Notes under the pieces: model-generated
The model's database searches: none
The model's input: only the letters and a program-made list of their open reading frames with translations
Told to the model about the DNA's origin: nothing
Assembly (NCBI GenBank): GCA_945870115.1
Contig: CAMBRH010000181.1
Coordinates: 1-7,121 of the forward strand
DNA length: 7,121 nt
Direction: 5' to 3'
From: Chitinophaga pinensis
GTDB taxonomy: Bacteria > Bacteroidota > Bacteroidia > Flavobacteriales_D > Crocinitomicaceae
Position numbers and translations under genes: made by a program
Shown here: piece by piece, positions 1-5,458 of the stretch
Layout of the letters: the number at the start of each line of letters is the position of its first letter
Position numbering within the stretch: the first letter of the stretch is position 1

Positions 1-1
1 C

Positions 2-73
2 AAAAAAGATAAGGATAATTGGCGTTTTATATTTAGTAAGAAACTGAAATTATTACATTACGAAAAGGGGTAA
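2..73 (+). CDS. possible C-terminal tail of an unidentified gene entering the window
   Basis: Frame 2 is open from the left edge to a TAA at 71-73 and encodes 23 residues, ending in KKLKLLHYEKG. The composition is basic and aromatic (WRFIF) and is compatible with a real protein end, but 23 codons is too short to tell coding from chance in AT-rich DNA. I recognise no family. The stop lies inside a small inverted repeat (ACATTAC at 55-61, GTAATGT at 70-76) that has no T-tract, so it is not a convincing terminator. If real, the gene would converge on the helix-turn-helix remnant that follows. Confidence 0.2.
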   Translation, partial: KKDKDNWRFIFSKKLKLLHYEKG

Positions 74-118
74 TGTTCCAAATGGTGCTTTTGAATTTAT
101 ATATTTGAAAAGTAATTA

Positions 119-264
119 TTACCTCAATTCTTCCAAACCTACACCAAAATAATCTGCTAACTTACAAAGTGTTGTATAGCTGATATCTCTCTGCAACATC
201 GGCGCAAAACTGATACAAAACTGTACGAATATTTGGACAAACTGATTTTCAGCTCTTTACTCAA
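119..264 (-). pseudogene. frameshifted remnant of an XRE-family helix-turn-helix regulator gene
   Basis: On the minus strand, 256-119 is open and ends RDISYTTLCKLADYFGV, then GLEELR and a TAA (119-121). This resembles the last helices of an HTH_3/Cro-C1 domain, where '...RDISxxTLxKLADYFGV' follows the recognition helix. The residues just upstream in that frame (FVQFCISFAP) do not look like an HTH. The +1-shifted frame over 264-223 reads LSKELKISLSKYS, which does resemble the 'ELxISQxxxS' recognition-helix segment. I infer a decayed regulator broken by a frameshift or indel between about 225 and 190. The only in-frame ATG (197-199) would leave 26 residues. The upstream end runs into the right arm of a 15-bp palindrome. 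The assignment rests on motif resemblance alone, and no intact toxin or partner gene is visible nearby. Confidence 0.42.
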
Positions 265-300
265 ACTCAATTTGAATGAAATTTAAAATTGAGTTTGAGT
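259..300. repeat. perfect 15-bp inverted repeat with 12-nt spacer
   Basis: The arms ACTCAAACTCAATTT (259-273) and AAATTGAGTTTGAGT (286-300) are exact reverse complements, separated by 12 bases. Position 258/301 could extend the stem as a G-U wobble and 256-257/302-303 as A-T pairs. There is no T-tract on either side, so it is not a classical intrinsic terminator. It could be an operator dyad, a relic of transposon ends or a small non-autonomous element. It abuts the helix-turn-helix remnant and shares sequence with the 5' side of that fragment. Confidence 0.8.
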
Positions 301-549
301 GAAAATTTAAAGTCTAAACGTAAAAAGCGAAAAAAATATATAAATTAAAAATTTTGTTATTCTAAAATTACAAAGATATAAAGTACAAATATGAATTTGC
401 CACTAAATTAAATTTTGAATATTATTGCGTTAGCAAAGGTTTATTTTCAAAAAGATAGCAAATTTAAACGAAACAATAAAAATGACTTGATTGCTTTTCT
501 GGTTTCAAAAACAAAAATCTACTGAACAACGAAACTCGTTTTTATTATA
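301..549. other. non-coding AT-rich spacer with weak minus-strand promoter-like boxes
   Basis: No open frame here resembles a protein. Two minus-strand matches to the Bacteroidota -7 box TAnnTTTG exist. TATCTTTG at 378-371 is an exact match without a good -33 TTG. TATCTTTT at 457-450 has a TTG 16 bases upstream (476-474). Either could once have driven the helix-turn-helix remnant, but such boxes arise easily in DNA this AT-rich. A 5-bp hairpin (AACGA 528-532, TCGTT 536-540) followed by a short T-rich run at 541 is a weak plus-strand terminator candidate. Otherwise nothing is seen. Confidence 0.3.
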
Positions 550-699
550 TTACATGCGGTTTTTTCTACTTTCTTCAATTTCTTCTGAGAACATTTTTTT
601 GTTAGGTATCTCACAATCCAAAACTTGTTGAGCTGTTAAACCTTGATGATCTCCAGGATATCTTTCATTGTTGTAATATTCCCAAGCTACCGCACGATT
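550..699 (-). pseudogene. C-terminal remnant of an integrase-core (DDE) IS transposase
   Basis: The minus strand is open from 699 to a TAA at 550-552 and encodes about 49 residues. It begins with AVAWEYYNNERY, continues HQGLTAQQVLDCEIPNKK and ends FSEEIEESRKNRM. The pattern 'YYNNERxHxxLxxxTPxxVL' is the typical end of rve/integrase-core transposases (IS3- and IS481-like), just past the catalytic Glu helix. The usual TP of that motif is TA here. No start codon, DDE residues or N-terminal part remain. Reading upstream in the same frame hits a TAA at 702-700, inside the first REP-like hairpin, where recognisable transposase sequence stops. I infer an old IS copy truncated at or near the point where the hairpin array lies. 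The exact IS family cannot be fixed from this stump. Confidence 0.5.
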
Positions 700-710
700 T
701 TATCGTGTGG
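690..710 (+). repeat. REP-like hairpin 1 (TTT loop variant)
   Basis: The left arm CCGCACGAT (690-698) and right arm ATCGTGTGG (702-710) flank a TTT loop. They pair over 9 bp, with one G-T wobble at the third pair. The arms are identical to those of hairpin 2 and only the loop differs (TTT instead of TCC). The hairpin stands out as a GC-containing block in very AT-rich DNA, is followed by TTTT, and sits exactly at the truncated edge of the integrase remnant. Confidence 0.75.
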
Positions 711-753
711 TTTTATAGAAAAACATATTAAACGCCTTGGTTTGACCCCCAAT

Positions 754-887
754 CCCGCACGATTCCATCGTGTGGTTTTTTTAAAAAAATTAATACTAAT
801 AATTAAAAAAATATTCCCCTAGCTCCCGCACGATTCCATCGTGTGTTTTTTTTAAAAAATTAATACTAATAAATTAAAAAAATATTC
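754..887 (+). repeat. tandem duplication of a 71-bp unit carrying REP-like hairpins 2 and 3
   Basis: Two adjacent copies start at 754 and 825 (period 71). They align over 63 bases (754-816 and 825-887) with one substitution and two compensating one-base A indels. Each opens with C plus the hairpin: CCGCACGAT, loop TCC, ATCGTGTGG. Hairpin 2 is at 755-775. Hairpin 3 is at 826-846 and has lost its outermost pair (the final G is T). Each hairpin is followed by a run of 7-8 T, a run of A and TTAATACTAATAA. The copies diverge after ATATTC: copy 1 continues CCCTAGCT into copy 2, while copy 2 continues into the transposase start. The hairpin plus T-run also has the shape of an intrinsic terminator and could shield the transposase from upstream transcription. 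Confidence 0.85.
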
Positions 888-889
888 AC

Positions 890-897
890 TATCTTTA
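890..897 (+). promoter_or_regulatory. possible -7 box of the RAYT gene
   Basis: TATCTTTA matches seven of eight positions of a box with the bases TAtcTTTG, that is, TAnnTTTG except for the last base. It ends four bases before the ATG at 902, the same spacing as the exact TAACTTTG box before truA. No TTG is seen at a suitable -33 distance, because that region is the A/T run of repeat copy 2. If used, the mRNA would start at or within a few bases of the ATG. Confidence 0.3.
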
Positions 898-901
898 TTC
901 T

Positions 902-1456
902 ATGAGTAGAAATTACAAATTTCATAATCCTGAAGCTGCTTATTTTGTAAGCTTCGCAGTTGTAGAGTGGTTAGATGTTTTTACTAGGAACGAATATAAA
1001 AATATACTAATAGACAGTTTGCATTATTGCCAAAAGGAAAAAGGAATGGAAATTTATGCATGGTGCATAATGACCAATCATGTTCATTTAGTTTTTAGAA
1101 GTATAAAAGTTGAAAAACCTGAACTTTTATTGGGCGATTTTAAACGTTTCACTAGTAAAGCTGTTGTAAAAGCAATTCAAGAAAATCCAAGAGAAAGCAG
1201 AAAAGAAGTTTTGTTGAAACAATTTCAACTTGCTGCAAGAAAATCATCCAATGTAAAGAACTTTCAATTTTGGAGACACGACAATAAACCAATTGAACTT
1301 TGGAGTAATCATCTTATTTTCCAAAAAATAAACTATATCCATAGAAATCCAGTAGAAGCTGGATTGGTTTTTAAAGCAGAAGATTATGTTTATAGCAGTG
1401 CTATTGATTATGCTGGAGAAAAAGGAATTTTGAATAATGTTGTAGTTTGTAAATGA
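902..1456 (+). CDS. REP-associated tyrosine transposase (RAYT), IS200-like Y1 superfamily
   Basis: This 184-residue protein is a complete single-domain HUH nuclease. These enzymes nick single-stranded DNA next to a hairpin through a 5'-phosphotyrosine intermediate. The HUH motif is in IMTNHVHLVF (H60 and H62). The likely catalytic tyrosine is Y145 in KINYIHRNPVEAGLV, the RAYT signature 'Y-I-x-x-NPV-x-AGLV'. A conserved YSSA follows at 164-167. The N-terminus MSRNYKFHNPEAAYFVSFAV fits the Bacteroidota branch of the family, and the length is normal. No frameshift or missing key residue is seen, so the protein should be active. The ATG at 902 is the natural start. There is no Shine-Dalgarno sequence, and a -7-like box lies just upstream. 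REP-like hairpins lie on both sides and are the probable substrates. The gene stands alone and converges with the symporter gene. The identification is firm; the link to these particular hairpins is inferred. Confidence 0.93.
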   Translation: MSRNYKFHNPEAAYFVSFAVVEWLDVFTRNEYKNILIDSLHYCQKEKGMEIYAWCIMTNHVHLVFRSIKVEKPELLLGDFKRFTSKAVVKAIQENPRESRKEVLLKQFQLAARKSSNVKNFQFWRHDNKPIELWSNHLIFQKINYIHRNPVEAGLVFKAEDYVYSSAIDYAGEKGILNNVVVCK

Positions 1457-1483
1457 TGGAATTAGATTTTAAATACTCATGCA

Positions 1484-1523
1484 GAAACGATGGAATCTTG
1501 CGTTAGCGCAGGGTAGCTGAGGG
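1484..1523 (-). repeat. decayed inverted copy of the REP-like hairpin and its flank
   Basis: ACGATGGAATC (1487-1497) followed by TTGCG is the reverse complement of the hairpin core with one mismatch. GGGTAGCTGAGGG (1511-1523) closely resembles the reverse complement (GGGAGCTAGGGG) of the CCCCTAGCTCCC that precedes hairpin 3. About 8 extra bases (TTAGCGCA) separate the two blocks. The stem is broken by a C-T mismatch, so the copy is no longer a perfect hairpin. Its inverted position opposite the upstream copies marks a plausible 3' limit of the RAYT locus. The rest of 1524-1657 is AT-rich, and I see no clear terminator between the convergent genes. Confidence 0.5.
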
Positions 1524-1657
1524 ATAATTAAAAATATTTATCCAGAAGCGATTGAGTTCCTTTCCATTCGCCCATTAATCTTTTATCTACAACAATATAA
1601 AAAAAATATCTTGTAACTTTTTTTTATTAAAAGGTCTATCAATTATATAACAAAAAC

Positions 1658-2887
1658 CTAATGCCCCAATTTACCTTCCCACTTACTCACAGCACTTGTA
1701 GCTAACGCATTTCCTACAACATTTGTCATACTTCTTGCCATGTCGCAAAAATGATCTATAGGTAAAATTAAAGCGATTCCTTCAGGTGGAATTCCAAACA
1801 TGGAACAGGTTGCAACAACAACAATTAAAGAAGCTCTTGGAACACCAGCAACACCTTTACTTGTTAGCATTAAAACTAAAAGCATGGTTAATTGTTTTTC
1901 AATGGGCATGTCAATTCCATAAACTTGCGCAATAAATACACTTGCAAAAGTCATGTACATCATACTTCCATCTAGATTGAAGGAATAACCTAAGGGCAAA
2001 GTAAAAGAAACAATTTTATTGTCGCAGCCAAAACGCTCCAATTCTTCCGTTAATTTTGGAAAAACGGCTTCACTACTTGTGGTTGAAAAGGCAATTAGCA
2101 AAGGATTTTTGATTCTTTTTAATAATGTCCACAAACGTTTTCTCAAAATGGCATAACCAACTGAAAGTAAAACGACCCAAAGTAAAGCAATTCCGATGAC
2201 AAAAGCAATCAAATAATTTGCATAGAGTGAGAAAATATCAAATCCATAAGTTGATACTGCTGCTGCCACTGAACCAAAAACACCAATTGGGGCAACCCAC
2301 ATGATGTAACCAACCATTTTTAGCACAACATGAGAAATTGCGTCTAAAGCTTTTATTACTGGTTCACCAACCTTTCCAATGGAAGATAAAGCTATTCCAA
2401 AAAAGATTGAGAAAATAACGATTTGTAGGATTTCATTTGTCGCCAAAGCTTCAAATAAACTTTTTGGTACGATGTGTTTCACAAATTCTTCTAAAGAAAA
2501 AGCTTGTGTTTTCTCAACCAATTCTGCAGCTGAAGAAAGGTTTTGCATGTCGATATCTAAACCGACTCCAGGTTTCATCCAGTTTACCAAAACCAAACCT
2601 AAAAGTAAAGAAACCAAAGATGCAGTAAAAAACCAAGCCATTGCCTTCGCTCCTACTCGACCAACCATTTTCATGTCACCCATTTTTGCTATTCCAACAA
2701 TTAAGGTTGATAAAACCAAAGGTGCAATAATCATTTGCACCAAACGAATGAAAACTGTACCTAATAATTTTATGTTTTTAGAAAAACCCTCAATGCTTTT
2801 CGGATGAAATTCATGAATATATCCACCAAAGGCAATTCCTAAAACCAAACCGATAATAATTGCAATAAATAATTTATTATTTTTCAT
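1658..2887 (-). CDS. dicarboxylate/amino acid:cation symporter (DAACS family)
   Basis: This 409-residue inner-membrane secondary transporter takes up an acidic amino acid or C4-dicarboxylate using a Na+ or H+ gradient, and its length is typical of the sodium:dicarboxylate symporter family. The N-terminus is a membrane segment (LFIAIIIGLVLGIAFGGY). Re-entrant hairpin 1 carries the serine-rich AFSTTSSEAVFP (266-277). Helix 7 has NLDGS (304-308). Hairpin 2 has SKGVAGVPRAS (343-353). Helix 8 has IDHFCDMARSMTNVVGN (377-393), in which D382 and R385 match the substrate-binding Asp and Arg of GltPh (D394, R397), so an acidic substrate is likely. N393 stands where GltPh has the sodium ligand D405, and R351 stands where GltPh has Gly. 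The ATG at 2885-2887 is the only sensible start. The gene diverges from the TonB receptor gene and shares a short intergenic region with it. Glutamate, aspartate or dicarboxylate specificity cannot be decided. Confidence 0.93.
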   Translation of the reverse strand: MKNNKLFIAIIIGLVLGIAFGGYIHEFHPKSIEGFSKNIKLLGTVFIRLVQMIIAPLVLSTLIVGIAKMGDMKMVGRVGAKAMAWFFTASLVSLLLGLVLVNWMKPGVGLDIDMQNLSSAAELVEKTQAFSLEEFVKHIVPKSLFEALATNEILQIVIFSIFFGIALSSIGKVGEPVIKALDAISHVVLKMVGYIMWVAPIGVFGSVAAAVSTYGFDIFSLYANYLIAFVIGIALLWVVLLSVGYAILRKRLWTLLKRIKNPLLIAFSTTSSEAVFPKLTEELERFGCDNKIVSFTLPLGYSFNLDGSMMYMTFASVFIAQVYGIDMPIEKQLTMLLVLMLTSKGVAGVPRASLIVVVATCSMFGIPPEGIALILPIDHFCDMARSMTNVVGNALATSAVSKWEGKLGH

Positions 2888-3031
2888 GAAACAGTATTTT
2901 CTAAATTCGTAATTTTCCGTGAAATTAGTCTAAATTTTTATTTTTTTCTATTCTAAGGGAATAAATTAGTTAAATTAGCGTTTAAAATTGTGATTTTATC
3001 CTTCTTACTTTCAAAAAATAACAGAATTCAA
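2888..3031. other. divergent intergenic region between symporter and TonB receptor genes
   Basis: These 144 bases must hold the promoters of both divergent genes. No exact TAnnTTTG box is visible on either strand. Weak candidates are TAATTTCA on the minus strand (around 2926-2919) and TAGCGTTTA on the plus strand (around 2977-2985). A GTG at 2990 is in frame with the receptor gene but is rejected as its start. No operator-like dyad or terminator stands out. Confidence 0.35.
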
Positions 3032-5458
3032 ATGAAAATATTTCTTTTTTTACTTGTTTCATCAATAAATATTATCACTTTTTCTCAAGAAAAAAGAACA
3101 ATTTCAGGTTTCATCACAAACGAAAGTACTGGCGAAAAATTAATCGGTGCAACAATTTATGATACGGTTTCTAAAAAAGGAGCAGGAACAAATGAATATG
3201 GGTTTTTCAGTTTAACAATTCCTGCAAAAGATGCTTTTATTCGAGTTTCTTATTTCGGATTACAAACAAAATATACGCTTTGTGCCAAAGGAAGAAATGA
3301 TTTGAATGTTGCGCTTGAAGAAAAAGTTCAAAACTTGAAAGAAATAACAATTACAAGCGAAGGCTCCAAACGAACAGTAGAAAGTACAAATGCAGGAACA
3401 ATTGAATTACAACTTGATAAAGTAGAAAAATTGCCCTTAATATTAGGAGAAAAAGATGTTTTACGCGTTTTACAATTGCTTCCTGGTGTAAAATCTGGTG
3501 GTGAAGCCTCAAGTGGAATCTATGTTCGGGGCGGTGGTCCTGACCAAAATTTAATACTTTTAGACGGAGTTCCAATTTACAATGCTTCCCATTTATTTGG
3601 TTTCTTCTCCGTTTTTAATTCAGATGCATTATCAAACGTCACTTTAATAAAAGGGGGATTTCCAGCAAGATATGGAGGAAGAGCTTCTTCCGTTTTGGAC
3701 ATGAGAATGAAAGAAGGAAACATGAAAAATTACAATGTTGAAGGGAATGTTGGAATTATTTCAAGTAGGGTATTAGTTGAAGGACCAATCAAAAAAGACA
3801 AAACCGCATTTTCGTTTAGCGCTCGTAGAACCTATCTAGATTTATTATACCGTCCATTTTTATTAGCAAAAAAAGTAGATGGAGGATATTTTTTCCATGA
3901 TTTCAACACAAAAATTCACCATAAAATAAATGCAAAAAATCACATTTTTGTAAGTGGATATTTTGGTTTAGACAAAGTTTTTGGAAAAGATAAGGGCAAT
4001 GATAATAATTATGATTCTGAAGGGAATTTATACAAAACAGAATTTGGAGCAAAATTACAATGGGGCAATTCAATTGGCGCAATCAGATGGAATCATATCA
4101 TAAATCCAAAATTATTTTTAAATTCTACTGTAACTTTTTCAAAATACAACTTTGTTATTGGCGCTGATCAAACTGATGAAACAATATTCACTGATGGAAC
4201 CAAAGAAAGTCAAAAACAAAGTATAACTTATAATTCAGGTATTAAAGATTGGGCTTTAAAAACCGATTTCACCTATTTCCCAAATCCAAATCACAACATA
4301 AAATTTGGAGTTTCAGAAACATATCACACTTTTGAACCAGGAATAACATACATTGATTTTAATATTGGAAACCAACAACTTGATACAGCCATTGGCTCTA
4401 ATTTTCAATACTCTCATGAAATAAGTCTTTATGCTGAAGATGATTATAAAATTAACGACCGTTTAAAAATAAATTTTGGTCTACATCACGCAATCTTCCT
4501 GACTGGCGGAAAAACGTATCAGGTTCTTCAACCAAGATTTAGTGGCAATTTTATGTTAGATGAAAATTCTAGCATCAAATTAGGTGTTTCACGTATGGCG
4601 CAATTTTTACATCTCCTATCTAATTCTGGAATTGGTTTACCTACAGATTTATGGGTTCCAGCTACCAAAACAGTAAAACCAGTTCTTGCAAATCAAATCA
4701 GCTTAGGTTATTACAGAGAGTTTTCAAAACAATATAATTTTTCGGTAGAAGGATACTACAAAAAAATGGAAAACCTAATTCAATATGAAGAAGGTGCAGA
4801 TTTCTTGGCTGCAAGTGAAGATTGGCAAGATAAAATTGTTGTTGGTCAAGGCTGGATGTATGGAGCAGAAGTTTTTATAGAACGAAAAAAAGGTAGATTG
4901 ACAGGATGGATTGGCTATACTTTGAGTTGGTCTGAAAGACAATTCGACGAGTTGAATTTTGGAAAAAAATTCTTTTACCGTTTCGACAGAAGAAATGACT
5001 TAAGTGTCGTTTTAACTTATGATATCAATGAATTTTGGGATTTAGGAATGGTTTTCGTTTATGGAACTGGAAATGCTGTAACACTTGGCTCTCAAAGTTA
5101 CTCAGTAGCTCCTAGCTCTTTGTCAGGTTTATACTATCAATATAATGGAATTACAAATTTTGAACAATTAAATGGATACAGAATGCCCTCATATCACCGA
5201 ATGGATTTTGGTGCAAATTACAAAAAAAATAAAAAATGGGGTCATTCAGTCATTTCATTTTCAGTTTATAACCTATATAACAGACAAAATCCTTTTATCA
5301 TTTACCAAGGTTTAAATAAATCCAACAATCCTGCTTTGATTCAGATTGCATTATTTCCAATGATTCCATCAATTAGTTGGAAATTCAAATTTGATTTTGA
5401 AAAAATTAAGAAAAATAAATTAGAAAAAATTTCAAACAATACTGAAAATGAAAAATAA
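3032..5458 (+). CDS. TonB-dependent outer-membrane receptor with N-terminal carboxypeptidase-regulatory-like domain
   Basis: The predicted 808-residue outer-membrane gated pore imports a nutrient using energy from TonB-ExbBD. The ATG at 3032 is chosen over an in-frame GTG at 2990 because it opens directly on a signal peptide, MKIFLFLLVSSINIITFSQ, with cleavage near residue 19. Residues 21-105 form a CarboxypepD_reg-like beta-sandwich (ISGFITNESTGEKLIGATI). Residues 120-235 form the plug, with IYVRGGGPDQNLILLDGVPI (163-182) and GGFPARYGGRASSVLDM (208-224). The rest is the barrel, with family-typical GYYKKMENLIQYEEGADF and a late PSYHRMDFGANY segment. The last strand, SISWKFKFDF, is followed by about 19 charged residues, whereas most relatives end at the aromatic strand end. 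No SusD gene follows, so this is not a SusC/SusD glycan system. The downstream lipoprotein gene overlaps it by 11 bases, indicating one operon. The substrate is unknown. Confidence 0.93.
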   Translation: MKIFLFLLVSSINIITFSQEKRTISGFITNESTGEKLIGATIYDTVSKKGAGTNEYGFFSLTIPAKDAFIRVSYFGLQTKYTLCAKGRNDLNVALEEKVQNLKEITITSEGSKRTVESTNAGTIELQLDKVEKLPLILGEKDVLRVLQLLPGVKSGGEASSGIYVRGGGPDQNLILLDGVPIYNASHLFGFFSVFNSDALSNVTLIKGGFPARYGGRASSVLDMRMKEGNMKNYNVEGNVGIISSRVLVEGPIKKDKTAFSFSARRTYLDLLYRPFLLAKKVDGGYFFHDFNTKIHHKINAKNHIFVSGYFGLDKVFGKDKGNDNNYDSEGNLYKTEFGAKLQWGNSIGAIRWNHIINPKLFLNSTVTFSKYNFVIGADQTDETIFTDGTKESQKQSITYNSGIKDWALKTDFTYFPNPNHNIKFGVSETYHTFEPGITYIDFNIGNQQLDTAIGSNFQYSHEISLYAEDDYKINDRLKINFGLHHAIFLTGGKTYQVLQPRFSGNFMLDENSSIKLGVSRMAQFLHLLSNSGIGLPTDLWVPATKTVKPVLANQISLGYYREFSKQYNFSVEGYYKKMENLIQYEEGADFLAASEDWQDKIVVGQGWMYGAEVFIERKKGRLTGWIGYTLSWSERQFDELNFGKKFFYRFDRRNDLSVVLTYDINEFWDLGMVFVYGTGNAVTLGSQSYSVAPSSLSGLYYQYNGITNFEQLNGYRMPSYHRMDFGANYKKNKKWGHSVISFSVYNLYNRQNPFIIYQGLNKSNNPALIQIALFPMIPSISWKFKFDFEKIKKNKLEKISNNTENEK

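Larger units (their letters stand above)
754..1523 (+). mobile_element. candidate REP/RAYT locus: hairpin repeats, tyrosine transposase, decayed inverted hairpin copy
   Basis: A single-gene Y1 transposase is bracketed by direct hairpin copies on its 5' side and a degraded inverted copy on its 3' side. In the better-known gammaproteobacterial cases, RAYTs are flanked by the REP palindromes they recognise, and are usually chromosomal and vertically inherited rather than freely mobile. The left limit may instead be 690 (hairpin 1). No target-site duplication is visible, as expected for HUH enzymes, which do not create one. The boundaries are inferred from the repeats alone. Confidence 0.45.

Noticed and set aside
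55..76. 7-bp inverted repeat (ACATTAC/GTAATGT) over the stop at 71-73 as a terminator
   Set aside because: It is short and AT-rich, with no T-tract after it. It is expected by chance in this composition.
690..846. Three hairpins as a CRISPR array
   Set aside because: The spacings are unequal, the spacers after hairpins 2 and 3 are nearly identical to each other rather than unique, and no cas genes are present. A REP-like repeat family fits better.
425..1507. Shared 10-mer TTGCGTTAGC at 425-434 and 1498-1507 as a repeat pair or element ends
   Set aside because: Many chance 10-base matches are expected within 7 kb, and the flanks do not align.
1524..1657. Bidirectional terminator between the RAYT and symporter genes
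   Set aside because: Only weak AT-rich symmetries are visible, such as ACAA...TTGT around an A run. None has a stable stem followed by a proper T-tract.
2437..2628. 63-codon plus-strand open frame within the symporter gene
   Set aside because: It is a second antisense shadow of the same transporter gene, without coding character.
2379..2807. 142-codon open frame on the plus strand, antisense to the symporter gene
   Set aside because: It lies wholly inside a clearly conserved transporter gene. Its translation is Lys/Thr/Pro-rich with no recognisable domain, as expected for an antisense shadow.
2990..3031. GTG at 2990 as the start of the TonB receptor
   Set aside because: It would put 14 mixed residues (MILSFLLSKNNRIQ) before a perfectly placed signal peptide. 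The ATG at 3032 gives a normal signal sequence.
3351..3575. 74-codon minus-strand open frame inside the TonB receptor gene
   Set aside because: It is antisense to the conserved plug domain, with Leu/His/Arg-rich low-complexity translation. It is a shadow frame.
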